Positions 24,006 to 35,939 of a stretch of DNA of 64,000 nucleotides are shown one piece after another. The stretch is from Muricea muricata (lineage: Eukaryota > Cnidaria > Anthozoa > Malacalcyonacea > Plexauridae): the NCBI GenBank assembly GCA_963855995.1, contig OY979727.1, positions 10,346,946 through 10,410,945 on the forward strand, in the 5' to 3' direction. The first letter of the stretch is position 1. Every line of letters begins with the position of its first letter. A program made the translations under genes and the position numbers. The notes beneath the pieces are model-generated. The model was not told where the DNA came from, did not search any database, and saw nothing but the letters and a program-made list of their open reading frames with translations.

Positions 24006-26637
24006 TTATGGATAGAATGATTTTCCAAGTCCAAGAAATGACGTCCTTGCTCCAGTTGTATATTTGCCTCCTGAAATATAGAAACGCAAAAGCTTCGAGA
24101 CGACAAGGCGATGAATCGCCGCAACACGAGACAGCAATACTAAAAAGTCTGAACAGGAGAAATTAGTGAAACTTTTTGATGCATTGCGTGTTGCAACATG
24201 TCGAAACAAACGTTATGAAACGTTATCGACGTATCATATAGATAATATAGAATATATATGTTTTAGAAACTCGTTGGAGTTACAATAATACAAGTCATTA
24301 TCTATGTGTTACTTCTAGTTTAGGCAGAAATAAGGTTCTTCATCGTCACGTGCTTATTGTATTCTCGCTTAAGACTAACCAAAACTACCGTTTTAGGAAA
24401 GTTAGCGATCCACAACATGAATAATTGGGCAATTCAAGAATTACTATTGGTGAATTTGACAAAAAACAATACACACGTGACGATGAAGGACTATTGATAA
24501 AGTTTGCCCAGCTTAGATAAAGGGTTATATTATTATTCTAATTAGCTTCCAAACCATCTGTTTTACTGACCATGCACGTATCAGCCTATTTTCGAACCAA
24601 ATTTCAACGTTGCAACGACGTCTATACCCGCTGTTTTCTCCCGCCTCTGAGTGATCAACTGATTAAATTCATCAAAGTAACCTGAACAAAACTACGTACC
24701 TTTGTGTACAGGCTTATCCAAAACCCAGTACCGAAATCCTTCGCGCGCCCTATCGTTGGCCGTGCTGCGCAGTACATTTCTTTTGCTGTCCTTGTACCGT
24801 GTATGGTGTCCAGGCTTTTCGCCGTCCAAACTTCGAATCATGATCTCGGTAAAGGTTTCACTGCCAATGGAGGAAAGTCTGTTGTTGTATTGATGTTCGC
24901 GTTGTAGAAGCTGACTTCTTGATTGGCTTGCTGCAAATTGAAGTATATGAAAAATTTCACCAAGTATTCACTAGTCATTTAAACACATTTAATTTATTTT
25001 TTGGTCGGTTTCCTTTGATGTTCCGAGGTATTTATCTCTGATAAATATTTTGAAGAAATAATGAGATCAAATTCGTGGAAGAATCTCGACTTAAATTGTT
25101 TAAAGTCAAAAGACTCTGAAAAAACCTCCTCAGAAATAAATTAAGTTAGTTAAATACCTAGAAAGTCGGGATTTATGTCATATAAAGCCATCGGACGCAG
25201 CGCATCCACGGGGTCTTTATATGACATAAATCCCTCCTACTCGGTATAACTCTAACGTAATAGCACTTATGCAGGTTTTCCCTAAGCCTATTGTTCTTAC
25301 CACCAAGCCTCGCATTGACGCATACGTTCTCTGCACATCTAAGCGAGGCTTAGTGGTGAGACAGTAGCCTTAGGGAAAACCCGCATAAGTGCTATACTTT
25401 CTTTCGTTCAACTTACGTTCTTTGTAGGGCTCATTGTCGGACCAGAATGCTACTCCTGTATCACCATCTCCGAACTTGAGTGTCAAAATCGCTGCCTATA
25501 TGCAAAAGTATGAAAACAGAAAATACGTAGTGTAGGAATAATCCTTGCAAGTTTAGTGTATTGTTCATTTTATTGTTATAAAACGTTTTTCTTTATTTTT
25601 TGTAAAATGCTTCTTGTTGCGTAAATCAAAAGAATGTTTACATGCACTATCAAGCTTGTAAACAAAACGAGGTGAGAAGCGGGACTATTTTAAAGACACG
25701 AATGTGTTACTTTTGATTCAACCCGAATTTGAAGGACGAAACATTCGTATGCGTAACGTAAAGCCTTGTTCAAATGAGGTCGACGTGTTGGTCCAACATC
25801 GTCCATCATTGCTAGGTGCAAAATATTAAGCTTGTTTATATAGAAGACAACATCTTTCAACACCATCCAACATTATCCAACACCATCCAACATCTTCCAA
25901 CATCTTCCAACACCATCCAACATCTTCTAACACCTTCCAACACCATCCAACATCTTCCAACACCATCCAACATCATCCAACATCTTCCAACATCTTGGAA
26001 CATCATCCAACATCTTCGAACACCATCGAACATCATCCAACATCTTCCAAAATCTTCCAACGTCATTCATCATCTTCCAACACCATCCAACATCTACCAA
26101 TATCATCCAAAATCTTTCAACATCATCTAACACAGTATTCAAGCGAGCCGAGCATGTAGCATGCGACAATGTTGGACGATGTTGGACCAACATGTTGCTC
26201 TCGTTCAAGGCTTAAAGGAATGACCTATTTTGATGTTCTGAAATATATAGGTCACAGATCATGGTTGGATCCGTCCATGGTCCGTCAAAACTAGATTACT
26301 ATCTCTTTTTTAGCGCCAGCTTATAGTACACTTGCCAGCCAAAGGTAATTTTTACATACAAAATTTTTCGGAGCTGTGAGATCCTCAGCCTCTATAGTCG
26401 ACAGTTTCAGGTACAATTCATTACAGTTCCTTTATATGTACTTTAAACAATACATGACGAGACGACTCGATGCAAAATTCATTTCTAGCTTTGGACCATG
26501 TGTTTAATCATTGTCAGGTAAACTGTGTTTATAGTTGATGCCTAAATGTAATAAGGACCTAATTACTTGTCACTTTTTAAGTTAACATAGTTTTGCAATG
26601 GTTTATAATCTGTTCCAGTTGATACAATAGGTCGAGA

Positions 26638-26668
<31 letters not shown>

Positions 26669-29600
26669 ATTATTATTTCTCCAAAGTGGCTTTTCAGAAA
26701 TAATTACAATACATGTATAGAATAAAAATAATTACGTATATTTACATGAGTTTATTAGAAGAAAACTTATATATTAAGAAGATCGACTTATATATACTTA
26801 TACAGAAGAAGATTTATATAAAAAGATTAATTATTGCGAAAATAATTATGAAATTATATTGAGTTGTTCCAGCACTCATGATACAGTATATTTCTTATTA
26901 GTTTCTTGAAGACTCCGATACTTGAACTATCTTTAATATTATCCTCTAAATCATTCCAAAGTTTGGTTGCTCTGTATAAAAACGAGCGCTGACCCGCAGC
27001 TGTCCGATAAAATGGGATATCTAACTTATCCATTTGTCTGGTGACCCGATCATGTGTCTGGGATCTAGAAGTAAATCTTCTTGTGAGGTATGGTGGAGCT
27101 AACCCTTTGAGACACTTAAATGCCATAACAGCATCTTTATATCGCAACGTATAAGAAACAGGTAACCACTTTAGTTGTTGTAGCAAGGGTGTGATATGAT
27201 CGTACTTTCTCGTGCCAGTTACAATTCGTGCAGCAAAATTCTGCACAGTCTGTAGTTTTGCAATATTTTTCTTAGACGTATTTGCCCACACAGATGAGCA
27301 GTAGTAAAGTTTGCTGAAGACCAAAGCGTTAATAATCACTATCAGAGTCCGGCTGTCTAAAATATGCTTAACTCGATTAATCAGGCACAGAGACTTTGTG
27401 CATTTTGAAACTACTTGGGTAATATGCTCATCATAACTCAAGCATCCATCAAACTCCACCCCCAAATCTCGGGCTGAAGATATGATGTTTTTTCAAACAG
27501 CATTAAAAAACCAGATTTGTCATTGCCCGACCTTGACTCGTCTTAGAGACATATCATTCGTTATCAGCCACTCAATCAGGTGCTGAAATCCAGCAACGGC
27601 GATGATAGGGACATGTGCTGTATATATACAATGTGATATAATAATGCTATGTGCCTATGTTGGTATCAGACCGTATAACATTTTCGCTGCCTCACTCTTT
27701 AAATATTCGATCATGTGTCAAAATAATTTGGTAGTAGCGTGTAAGTTTAATTGACTAGACATTCTGCGTTTAATTGACAAGGTAATATCTAGTGCGCCTG
27801 CACACGTCAAAGTCATCTGTGTTTCAATATAGCTTTGTTAGTTATGTAGGATTACCTCTAATCTTAAGTAATTTTGGAAACCCCATTTGAAAGATTCCAG
27901 TCAATGTATATGAATCGAAATAATTAAAATTAAAATGAGATAGTTATGAAATAATTTTGTCGCACATTTTTTTTTACTTTGACGAACATCTTTGCGTTTT
28001 ATTATACTTTATGCTCGCAAAGCGTGGCTGAGCGCTGGGGCCAGTGACTAAATTAGAACGATACAATCTTCGAAACCAAATTGACGTTTAAGAGCAAGTC
28101 TTTCAGAGCCCTTCTATTGTTTTTGTCTGCGCAGTGAAGTATGACAAACCTCTTCTCAGAGTTTCAACTGGTATTTTTCCCTGACCCGAAGTACTAAAAA
28201 GTATACCGAGAACCAGAATTGAAAGCTCTTGGAGTTTTGACATTTATCTAATTCTGAAATCATGAAAGTAGAAATTATTGTGAAACTACTTATCAATTCA
28301 TGAAAAAAATACAAAAGAAATCATTATCTTGAAGTATATGTGATGCAGATTTTTGTGTTGAATACATTTTAACTTTGATTATCTCTCCTTTTATAAGGTG
28401 TATTATTAAAATTGCTTCGTCAATGATCTATAAAACTTACAACATTCTCACCTTCTGCTTGAGTTTGTATATGCAACGCAACACGCCTCTCATGTTGCAA
28501 ACAATTATACTTGTGCACGCGTACAGGTAGAAGGAATTTGCCATTGACCGATTTAAAACGTGTGAAAAAATATTGCTAGTATGTGGAACGCAAGTATGGA
28601 GAAATCAAATCGAAGCATCTGCTACGTGTGAGGTCGTTATAAAGACTTTATCTGTATCTGAAGCCCAGTGTATCCGTTACTATAATTATCCAGTCACTCG
28701 ATCCTACAGCAACACCAACATGTGATCATTTTCCTCAGAAATTGTGTTTGCTTTCAAAACTCAGACACTGAACACTTTCCCGAATTTGTTTGAGTGCACA
28801 CGAAACCACAGCTTGAAATCGTGGAGGGATATAAATGCAGCACAGCCAAAAAACGCACAAGTTACTGCCATTAAGTATGTTGTCGTGAGTTGTGAACGCG
28901 GAATTGTTGCAAGTTGATTTGTCAAACAAGCTTTCTGCAAGTTATTTCACCAAGTTGTAAAAACAAAAGTCTGCAAATGACAATTCGCAACAAACCTGAC
29001 TTTAACAGACCTGTAACGACGTGATAAAATTGCCAAGTTAAGTTTGTTGCAACTTGTTGGTTAGTTTTCACGCCCAGAGGAATAAGTGTCTCTTAGGGCG
29101 CTTTTTTTAAACATTTTCCGTATGCAATCACAGCATAGATTCCACAAAAAAATTGGGGATGTTATGGTCCGTATTCAAGATAGGATGCAGTCTGTTTTGC
29201 GCGGCTCTCTTCATAACAAAGGAAGATCGCCCAAACTCGCATATTGCAAGGGTTTCCTGAATTGAAACGTTGAATTGAAATTCAAAATTTTCTCATATTA
29301 ATATATTAATATGCTTGGGAAATCAAACAGTGTTCGATATTCCATTACTGTATGATATTTTATAAATATTAATTGAAGTTCAATGTGTAAACGAATCATT
29401 TGTGCACATATATTGGATATTACACCATTCTCAAGTTGTTTTTGAGACTCGACTCGAAGCGACTGCACGACGTCTTCCGCACGTGAGCTACTGTTGTCTT
29501 TGGAATGTTATAATTCTAAAAGAAATATGGGTCAAAATAACAGTCACATTCCATTTACTTGCAAATTTCAAAATTTACGGAATACTCAAAATCCGGAAAT

Positions 29601-32408
29601 GACTTTAGGTAATTTAAACCACTAGAGGGCTTTTTCTCATGACCCTAAAAAAAGTTGAGTGGGAGAGTGATTTGTGCAGATGTCGGGTAAGATTAGAAAT
29701 TAGTCTGTTACGTCTTATTAAAGTCTCGTAATGCCATCAATTAAGTTGGCTTATTCAAAACGTACTACCACAACTAATTAACAGTTGGACAACGAGGCCG
29801 AGTTGTCTAATTGTTTTAGTATACAATCTGAACTGTATTTTTTTGTTGTTTTTCTTAACCATGGACTATTACCGCGAATAGTCCATGGTTGAGAAGGGAA
29901 TCAAAACTCTGGATTTGTAACAGCCCATGGTCGCGAGTGTATACTAAGAACAAATAGTGCAAATATACAACTGGTCCAAAGCTTGTGGGTTTGGCAACGA
30001 CCGGTCGAATGACATAGAGACGACAAATTCCAGAAAACGTTTTGCAATTATAAACAATGATATTTCACCTTGAAACAACGATAAGTACAGTTTACGAAAT
30101 TCAGTGCAATGACCTACAGCATATAGTTTTGAAATGAATGGTGATTTTTTATGAAATTAATGTCCTGCTTATTGTAAATACGTCGCAATATTTCGTTTCT
30201 CCACGAATTTCCGAGAAAATCATCTTTGTAATAACAAGGATGAACTTGTCAGGCTTAGTCGTCGCGACATCACTGATACAACCCTTGATATGTATTGAAG
30301 CTCGATAGCGCATCTATTGTTGGGTATTGATCTGTATATTACTGGATCACGCATTCAAAATAAACCATGTTCGATGGCCACACATGAGCACGGAATGCTA
30401 TAGATTTCTACTACAGGTTGTATAGCTTTCGTTTTAAAAACATTATAGCGTTTTAAGGCAAAGCTTCCTAAAAATCAGTTTTCGAACTACGTCGATTCAC
30501 TCTTTGAAAACCGAGGCCATTCAACATGGTCGCCGACTTCAAAATATGGCATGCTTCGAGCTTCAAGTTTATTTAGGTTTTGTATTACGATGCACTGCCC
30601 AGTCTTAATAAATATCAATGGGTATACTTCAACTATAAGGTATTCATTAACTATGCTCATTACCCTGTGTTTTAACTTCGACCAGTGGTCAGAGTTTCCA
30701 GGATCGGTCATAATAGAAGAAGCAGGCTCATTCTTCGACCAACGTGACAGGCTAGAGAAATACAGTAGAAAAAATAAATCCAGTATGGTCTCAACTCCCA
30801 GAATCTAAATGTTTTTCTTTGGCAAAACAAACATTGTAATTTGATGTTTACACGCTTGCCAAACGCAGTCGAGACATTACAAACACGGTACGGATAGCAA
30901 AAAATTGCACAAGGCTTAAAAACTTAAAAAATTACATTGTCTTTCGGTAAAACAGCAAAAAAATTATGATAGTGATAATACAGGGATATAACTGACTGTC
31001 TGTCTGAACAGTGTCCATTTCTATCTTTAAATTACGGCTAATCTTAGCAAAAAGTACGTTTGTACAATATGCCGGGTTTCAAACCGAATTAACGAAGATA
31101 TCGATGGGACGGTGTTTTTAGTGTAAAATCGCTTCAGCACAATTTGAATGTTTTTAAATATCAGTAGCTTTACCTGTGACTCACATCGAATCGACATAGC
31201 AATTATACACAATGATATTTGATTACAGTCAAAGTAATAACTTGTGCTGAATTTGTGAATGTATAGTCTATAGGCACGTTGCCAATGGACGATGGACCTC
31301 GTGAATAAATTTCTTCAGGTGATCAAGTTTACAGCATTGTTTGAAAGTCGGAGTTTGCGGGATATATTTACCGTAGATAGCGAGATGAAAACTGGATGAA
31401 GATATACAGCATTTAATCTTGGACACTTTCAGTTTGATCTAATTTAAGGCTGTTTTCCACTTCAACCGTATCGTAGCGACACGTAACGTATTCTATTGTG
31501 CCCATATCATTGCTTCTGCCTACTTGTTCACGAAACAATTGAGTGGAAAACAGCCTGTAGATCGATCGCGAACCAATCGGAGGTCGTTTGCTAGGACCGA
31601 TCGCATGGAATGTATCCATGTTTGCACAAACACTTTAGTAAGTTGAACGTTTTAACTCATGATGACAATGGGAACAAAAAATTAGATCGATCTAAAATTT
31701 GAACCGATCCGAGACGATTCATTTTTCGAGCTTCAATGTGGACCGTCTCGTTAGATCGATTATGGGTTGGTCTTGGCTCGCGCGCTTTTGACCATCCGCA
31801 CTTAGCCAGACTAAGCTCTGAATCGATCTCAGAACTAAATCGCCAGTGTTTATTGGTCCTTAACACTTAACAAAACATAAATCGCTGTAAAAATTAGCGG
31901 TGGAAATGAGCACTCTTCGTAGATCGTTAAAATGAGTTTGCGGCGGTTTTAAATGCAATACATCTTCTTCTTCAAATATAGATTGGAACGAGTGCAAAAG
32001 ATTTTGAATTAATGCTCATGTATATATCGTCCACATGCGAAAGTTGGAAAAAATCGCGGAAGCACAAATTCAGTTGAGTATATAAACTAGCTTTTCAAAT
32101 TCAACTGATACCTTTCACCCGGCTTTTGTGTGTCATTGACAGGTATAATATATATATGTACAGGGAACGCATTTCTCACAGAGTTCCTGGAAGGTTGATT
32201 ATTCTCACTAAAATAAACTTATTAAGCATGCATGACTGCGAAGACAACGAATTTAGATAGCTACAATTCCGAGCGAGAAACATTGAGGAGAATTACTAAG
32301 AGTAAAATATTAGAGAATTACAATGCAAACGTACGTGCGTGTATATACTTACAACGGATGCCTTCCTGACGGCGTCTTTAACAACTGCAATGAACTCATG
32401 ATTGCGCA
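24006..32408 (-). CDS. Multi-exon gene of unknown function (5' end not found)
   Basis: Four exons fit by splice site and phase. Exon b (about 32408-32353) encodes HEFIAVVKDAVRKASV and ends at GTT|GTAAGT. Exon c (25495-25417) begins AAILTLKFGDGDTGVAFW and ends GAAC|GTAAGT. Exon d (24930-24700) contains NNRLSSIGSETFTEIMIRSL, YKDSKRNVLRSTANDRAR and FRYWVLDKPVHK, ending AAAG|GTACGT. Exon e (24070-24006, acceptor TTTCTATATTTCAG) ends ARTSFLGLGKSFYP and TAA. About 140 residues are visible, basic and without a signal peptide or membrane helix in the known part. I do not recognise a domain. Exons c-e are strong. Exon b is less sure: its acceptor is weak, no in-frame ATG precedes it, and the intron to exon c is 6.9 kb, filled with MITEs and a LINE. 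A start exon must lie between 32409 and the IL-17-like gene at 33863, or be missing. Confidence 0.55.
24335..24491. mobile_element. 157-bp MITE (family copy at 54658-54813)
   Basis: Terminal inverted repeats TTCATCGTCACGTG...TTATTGT and ACAATACACACGTGACGATG, followed by AAGGAC. A second copy of the same length and interior (GGAAAGTTAGC...GCAATT) lies in the opposite orientation at 54658-54813. Sits in the intron between exons d and e of the unknown gene. Confidence 0.75.
25147..25256. mobile_element. Snap-back MITE, copy of the 14438-14530 family
   Basis: GGGATTTATGTCATATAAAG and CTTTATATGACATAAATCCC are near-perfect arms around a GC-rich loop (GGACGCAGCGCATCC). The outer left end GTTAAATACC...GAAAGTCGGG matches the 14.4-kb copy in reverse orientation. 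Located between exons c and d of the unknown gene. Confidence 0.75.
25259..25396. mobile_element. Hairpin MITE, ~138 bp
   Basis: TAGCACTTATGCAGGTTTTC at the left pairs with GGGAAAACCCGCATAAGTGC at the right, continued inward by CTAAGCCTATTG and ACCAAGCCTCGC against GCGAGGCTTAGTGG. It abuts the previous MITE almost directly, suggesting nested or preferred insertion. Confidence 0.75.
25761..26213. mobile_element. Terminal-inverted-repeat element carrying a 10-bp minisatellite
   Basis: The ends AAGCCTTG...GTGTTGGTCCAACATCGTCC and GGACGATGTTGGACCAACAT...CAAGGCTT are inverted repeats of about 40 bp. Between about 25856 and 26135 lie some 28 tandem copies of a ten-base unit, CA(C/T)C(A/T)TCCAA. 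The unit resembles the inner terminus itself (CCAACATCGTCCAACA), so the array may have grown from the transposon end. It gives long repetitive frames on both strands (His/Pro/Ser/Asn on plus, Trp/Met/Val on minus) that I do not take as genes. Confidence 0.85.
26638..27615 (-). mobile_element. 5'-truncated non-LTR retrotransposon (LINE)
   Basis: Minus-strand element with the C-terminal part of a reverse transcriptase (26854-27465 open, decayed homology to about 27615), a 3' UTR of about 170 bp and a 3' tail of (AAT)n seen as TATTATTATT at 26638-26670 on the plus strand. A 3' microsatellite tail and 5' truncation are typical of CR1/L2/Jockey-like LINEs in cnidarians. It sits in the large intron of the unknown gene. 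Confidence 0.85.
26854..27465 (-). pseudogene. C-terminal fragment of LINE reverse transcriptase
   Basis: About 203 open codons, continuous upstream for a few more (SSARDLGVEFDG). Motifs diagnostic of the region after the RT palm in Jockey/CR1-type ORF2 proteins are present: LGVEFDGCLSYDEHI, then YYCSSVWAN, LQTVQNFAARIVTG, LKWLPVSYTLRYKD, LKGLAPPYLT and KLWNDLED. The catalytic palm motif (F/Y-x-D-D), endonuclease and ORF1 are absent. Upstream of 27480 the homologous reading continues only through stops. The element cannot move by itself. The remaining open frame suggests a rather recent insertion. Confidence 0.88.
29816..29946. mobile_element. Short inverted-repeat element with central hairpin
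   Basis: Outer ends TTAGTATAC and GTATACTAA, and a central hairpin AACCATGGACTATT/AATAGTCCATGGTT at 29857-29890 with a third, partial copy (GCCCATGG) near 29921. Confidence 0.55.
30487..31197 (-). CDS. Weak candidate for a small secreted or anchored protein
   Basis: A possible last exon (30804-30487, acceptor ACATTTAG) holds 105 codons: a hydrophobic run ILDLFFLLYFSSL, then a charged region with RWSKNEPASS and DHWSKLKHR, ending VEWPRFSKSEST and TAG. A possible first exon (31197-31174) encodes eight residues from ATG and ends CACAG|GTAAAG in phase 0, matching. The layout resembles the IL-17-like genes nearby, but the sequence has only one cysteine in the mature part and none of the family motifs. 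It would be nested, same strand, in the long intron of the 24.0-32.4 kb gene. I do not recognise it, and it may be a chance frame. Confidence 0.2.
31446..31556. mobile_element. MITE-like element, 14-bp terminal inverted repeats
   Basis: AGGCTGTTTTCCAC at the left and GTGGAAAACAGCCT at the right are perfect inverted repeats enclosing 83 bp of non-coding sequence. Confidence 0.55.
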
Positions 32409-33021
32409 CTGATGACTTTCACCTTAAAACGCTATGCTTGTTCTTGTAATTCCACCTAGAATTTCAGAGCAAACGGCAACGCAGTGTCACTCATATCGGC
32501 TGTCAGTGTAGCGTCGTTTGAATCGCTAATTATTTTTACGGATGGTGTTAAGAAAATACCAAACAATACGCAGTGTTGACAATGAGGGTTAATTACATAG
32601 CAACCGTATGTTAACTCTCAACATAGCAAAATGAGCATAATCGTATCTAAATATTTGCCGGGTCGGTACAGACTGCAGTGCCGGCCAGCATCTGTCGTGT
32701 TCATTGTTGTAGTCGCCACCAGCTGGCCCAGCTAGCGAGCTTCAAGTCTTGACAACGGACTTCTACTCAAGTTCTTAAAATAGTTGAGGAGAAAGCGCTA
32801 TGTTGTTGTAGTAGATTGTAATGCTTTCGCGTCCCATTTCCTATCAGTTGCGCAAACGCTGTCCTGTAGCTAAGAATGACATTTATGAATTATTTAAATT
32901 GTTGAATTAAAATTAGCACCAAGGTGGGGGCTTTTTCACTGCTTTTTTTTCATCTGTATTGAAAAAACTTGTGCTGAAAAAATTGTCGCCGCTTTTTTTA
33001 CATTTAAGATACATACCTAGC
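32409..33021. other. No further feature recognised
   Basis: Expected to hold the missing 5' exon(s) of the unknown minus-strand gene, but no convincing ATG exon with a donor in the right phase was found. Confidence 0.3.
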
Positions 33022-33310
33022 TACAATCATTTTCAAAAGTACTTGGGACGCTAGCAATTTTTCATGAAAAATCGACGTACACCGTTTATATGCGTATAAA
33101 ATCCATATTTCCCCTCCCCGCCTCCCCAATCAATGTTGGTATTCCAACTTCAACACCCTAACGCATAATATGTTATGCTAAGTGGACCCTAATGCATAAT
33201 ATGTTATGCTAGGTGGGTCACAACATTGAGAATGGCGCGCGGAGGAATGAATTATTTGTAAAAAGTGAGAAATTTCCTCAAGTGTCCCAACACTTTTGAA
33301 AATGATTGTA
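33022..33310. mobile_element. MITE, 289 bp, ~27-bp terminal inverted repeats
   Basis: TACAATCATTTTCAAAAGTA at the left, continuing CTTGGGAC, is mirrored at the right by GTCCCAACACTTTTGAAAAT and GATTGTA. The interior has two copies of a 38-base tandem motif CTAA(C/T)GCATAATATGTTATGC near 33158 and 33188. Confidence 0.78.
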
Positions 33311-33599
33311 CCAAGTTTTGATGTTTACAATTGTGCTTAAGAGGTAATGTTATGGTTTATGGACTTTTAACTTGATACAGTCTTTCCGAAAAACGGCAAA
33401 TAGCTTAGGAATATGGTACTAATTAAAAGTGCTTACGACATTCTTATCTGGAGCTATCGTTCCAGTATTTAATATATAGTTCACACGAAATGCATGAAGT
33501 CCAAATTAACGGGAAATAAAAACTGAAAGAGCTTGTAAGCTTGAGTCGACACAATACGACTGTTCTAAAATATTATATTTCTTGTTTAATAAAATTCAG

Positions 33600-33836
33600 T
33601 AAGTGCTCGTATTATTATTATTATATTATTATTATTAAAGAATGGACAAATCCAAAATTCCTAAGTGTTTGATATTGATAGATATGAAATTATTGTAAAC
33701 TCTTTTTCATATAGACTATATATTGTTTTGTGTAATTCATGTAGCCAATTGTAAATTACCTAATTGTAGTAAGATCTACGATTGTATATATCAGTATGAA
33801 TATTTACTCAAATAAAGTTTCATAATTATTATAGAG
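33600..33836. repeat. (TTA)n microsatellite and possible LINE 3' end
   Basis: A TTATTATTA tract occupies about 33610-33637. The sequence that follows ends in AAATAAAGTTTCATAATTAT, which looks like the polyadenylation-signal-plus-tail terminus of a LINE in plus orientation. No coding remnant was found, so this is tentative. Confidence 0.35.
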
Positions 33837-33862
33837 AAATAATGTAATCTTGCAGCTCCCCA

Positions 33863-35836
33863 TTACTTGATGTAAACATAGGCCACGGTGATTCTCTTAT
33901 GACGCAATTTCCACTCGTCTCGTGTCGTGTTTTTTTCCAGAACAATCGTGTGATATTTCACAGGGCTGCAGTACCATTGGTGGCAGGCACTTCCGCACTT
34001 GGCGTAGACTATATTTGTTGGAAGGCGATTAGCATCGCTGTCGACTTGCCACGTCCAAGGACATCTCGGGGATGAAACAACATTCACGAGCGTGGGGGAG
34101 GTTATTGGGCTGCTTCGTTTACTGACTAGCATGTACCGATTTTTAAGGTTTTGGTAAGACGAGCAGTTGGCTGGCCACGGACTGCATTGCTTCAGGAACG
34201 CACAAAGGAGAAGCGCATTCAGCTAGAATGAAGAAAATGTGATAAAACAGTGCGGTTGGTGAAATGAGGGTGGTGGATCACATAGATCACGTTTCCCACC
34301 GGGGGAAAAAGCAGTTTCAAAATTGGCGTGTCTAAATAAAACAGCTTCACGTTTTATCTGTTTACAGATCATTTGTCTAAAGATCTATCACGTTCTCTTA
34401 GGTAGTCTACAACTTATTTCTTCAGTATCTATAATCCTCCGATATGTATCGACCTCTGGAAGAATTTTCACTCTTATTTGAACAATCGACTCGTAGTTCA
34501 GGAGCTTTACACCTATTAAACTCATTTCACAGAGCACTTTTGTTGAGACTGATGCCTCACGGGCCTAAAACAAATCACATTTCACGGTACTAACATCGAG
34601 CATTTCACACCAACACATGATAGCCAATCACGGTTCACAAAAATACCCTTTACTACCCTCTGAAATAGACGTCTAGCATGCCCGCCGAAATAACTTGTGT
34701 TGTGCTGTCATGATCAATTCATTCAAGACTTCTAGAATGAATCCTTGACTATGCATGTGGCGTTACTCTGAGTCTACATCTACACCGCACAAGCAAAATG
34801 TGCCTAACACGGTGGGAATCCAACCTTTCGAATGCAATGCTCTCAAAACTCAGCTCCGTGGTCTGGTCGCCGTGACCAGTTGAGTCCAGTACCTTTCATA
34901 TCATTGTAATCTTAAGTGTTATCATAATTTTATGTATCTTGGTGTTGTGCATGCACTCATTTATTCATGCAGAGGAATGGGGCATTACTTTGATAGATTA
35001 GGCCATATATAGAGCAGTTGCCTGATACGAACACTTGCCATGGACTTAAAGTTGAAACACTCAACGGTATGGTTATATCTAATTAGAGTTTCATATTTCT
35101 TTTATTTACAAAAGGGTTTGACCGCCTGAAACCGCAATTAGTTAAAAATATGTGTTAAATAAAACATTCTTTATAATTATGTGAAAATTTTATCAATACT
35201 AGATCTATGTATAAATAAGTTTTCCTATCCTCTTCTTTGAGGTAATCTTACTAAAGCTTTGACGTAGCAATGCACTAGCAGATGAACGAATTTTAACAAC
35301 ACGATTTACTTCAAGTACAGCATCACCATTGAACTAATTGAAAGGCTTTCTCATTTTTTTTTTCTTTTTGTCGAAAGGAAATAGGCGGAGCAAAATTTGA
35401 CGTATACTTTCAAGCTAGTTCGAAATTTTTAGTTTGTCTGAATACTAGTCAAGGACAATACTTTTTGTGCTGGGCTTTTTATCCAAAAAGCGGTAAATTA
35501 ACCGTGTCACTTAAAACTGTTTAAAAACACTTTCGATTGTTTGCATGAAATCCTGATGATAGAATGATGTTTTTTCTTTTTGATAAAAAAATGAAAATAT
35601 AGCTTAGATCTGGTATTTCAGTGGTGGTTTTGCCATATGCTTACAAGCCGAACAATACACCTTGTCATAAATGACGGTTTTCGAAGCATAGATCTAATTT
35701 CTTCCTCAAATGTAGAATGAGTTAAATTGATTATTTTAAATTGATAAAATATCTCTTACGAGAAAAAATAGACACATCTTAAAAAATCAGAGTGACTAAG
35801 GTCTGCACCTACCATGAAAGTGATCCTCATATTCAT
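33863..35836 (-). CDS. IL-17-like secreted cytokine (copy A, 127 aa)
   Basis: Exon 1 (35836-35813) encodes MNMRITFM and ends at ATG|GTAGGT in phase 0. Exon 2 (34222-33863, acceptor TTTTCTTCATTCTAG) continues the signal peptide (LNALLLCAFLKQ) and the mature chain to TAA. The core CPWTWQVDSDANRLP-TNIVYAKC reproduces the IL-17 signature (P-W, D-x-x-R-x-P-x-x-I-x-x-A-x-C). Cysteines fall at about 62, 84, 88 and 93, followed by strand-like segments KYHTIVLEKN and RITVAYVYIK. The terminal VGCTCV cysteines of vertebrate IL-17s are missing, as in the two other copies here. One N-glycosylation sequon (NTT) lies at 106. An upstream LKNRYMLV motif is shared with the other copies. The product is expected to be a dimeric extracellular cytokine acting on IL-17-receptor-like proteins; this is known for the family and inferred here. 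The codon at 35830 is an alternative start. Confidence 0.8.
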
Positions 35837-35926
35837 TCTTAACTCTCGTGCCTTCGATTTTCAACAGATATCTTCACTATATAATCTCGTACGTTCACTT
35901 AATGCTGCCAGTGATGAACGAGTCCA

Positions 35927-35933
35927 TTTTATA
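35927..35933 (-). promoter_or_regulatory. TATA box of IL-17-like gene A
   Basis: GGATATAAAATGG on the minus strand, about 95 bp upstream of the start codon, leaves room for a short 5' UTR starting near 35900. IL-17-like genes C and B also have a TATA box at comparable distance. Confidence 0.5.
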
Positions 35934-35939
35934 TCCTAA

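Noticed and set aside
25816..26208. Long repetitive frames (His/Pro/Ser and Trp/Met/Val types)
   Set aside because: By-products of the 10-bp minisatellite, open in several frames and on both strands.
28735..28929. Short minus-strand frame with a hydrophobic start (MAVTCAFFGCAAF)
   Set aside because: Only 36 codons, ends without a usable donor and lies in the large intron of another gene.
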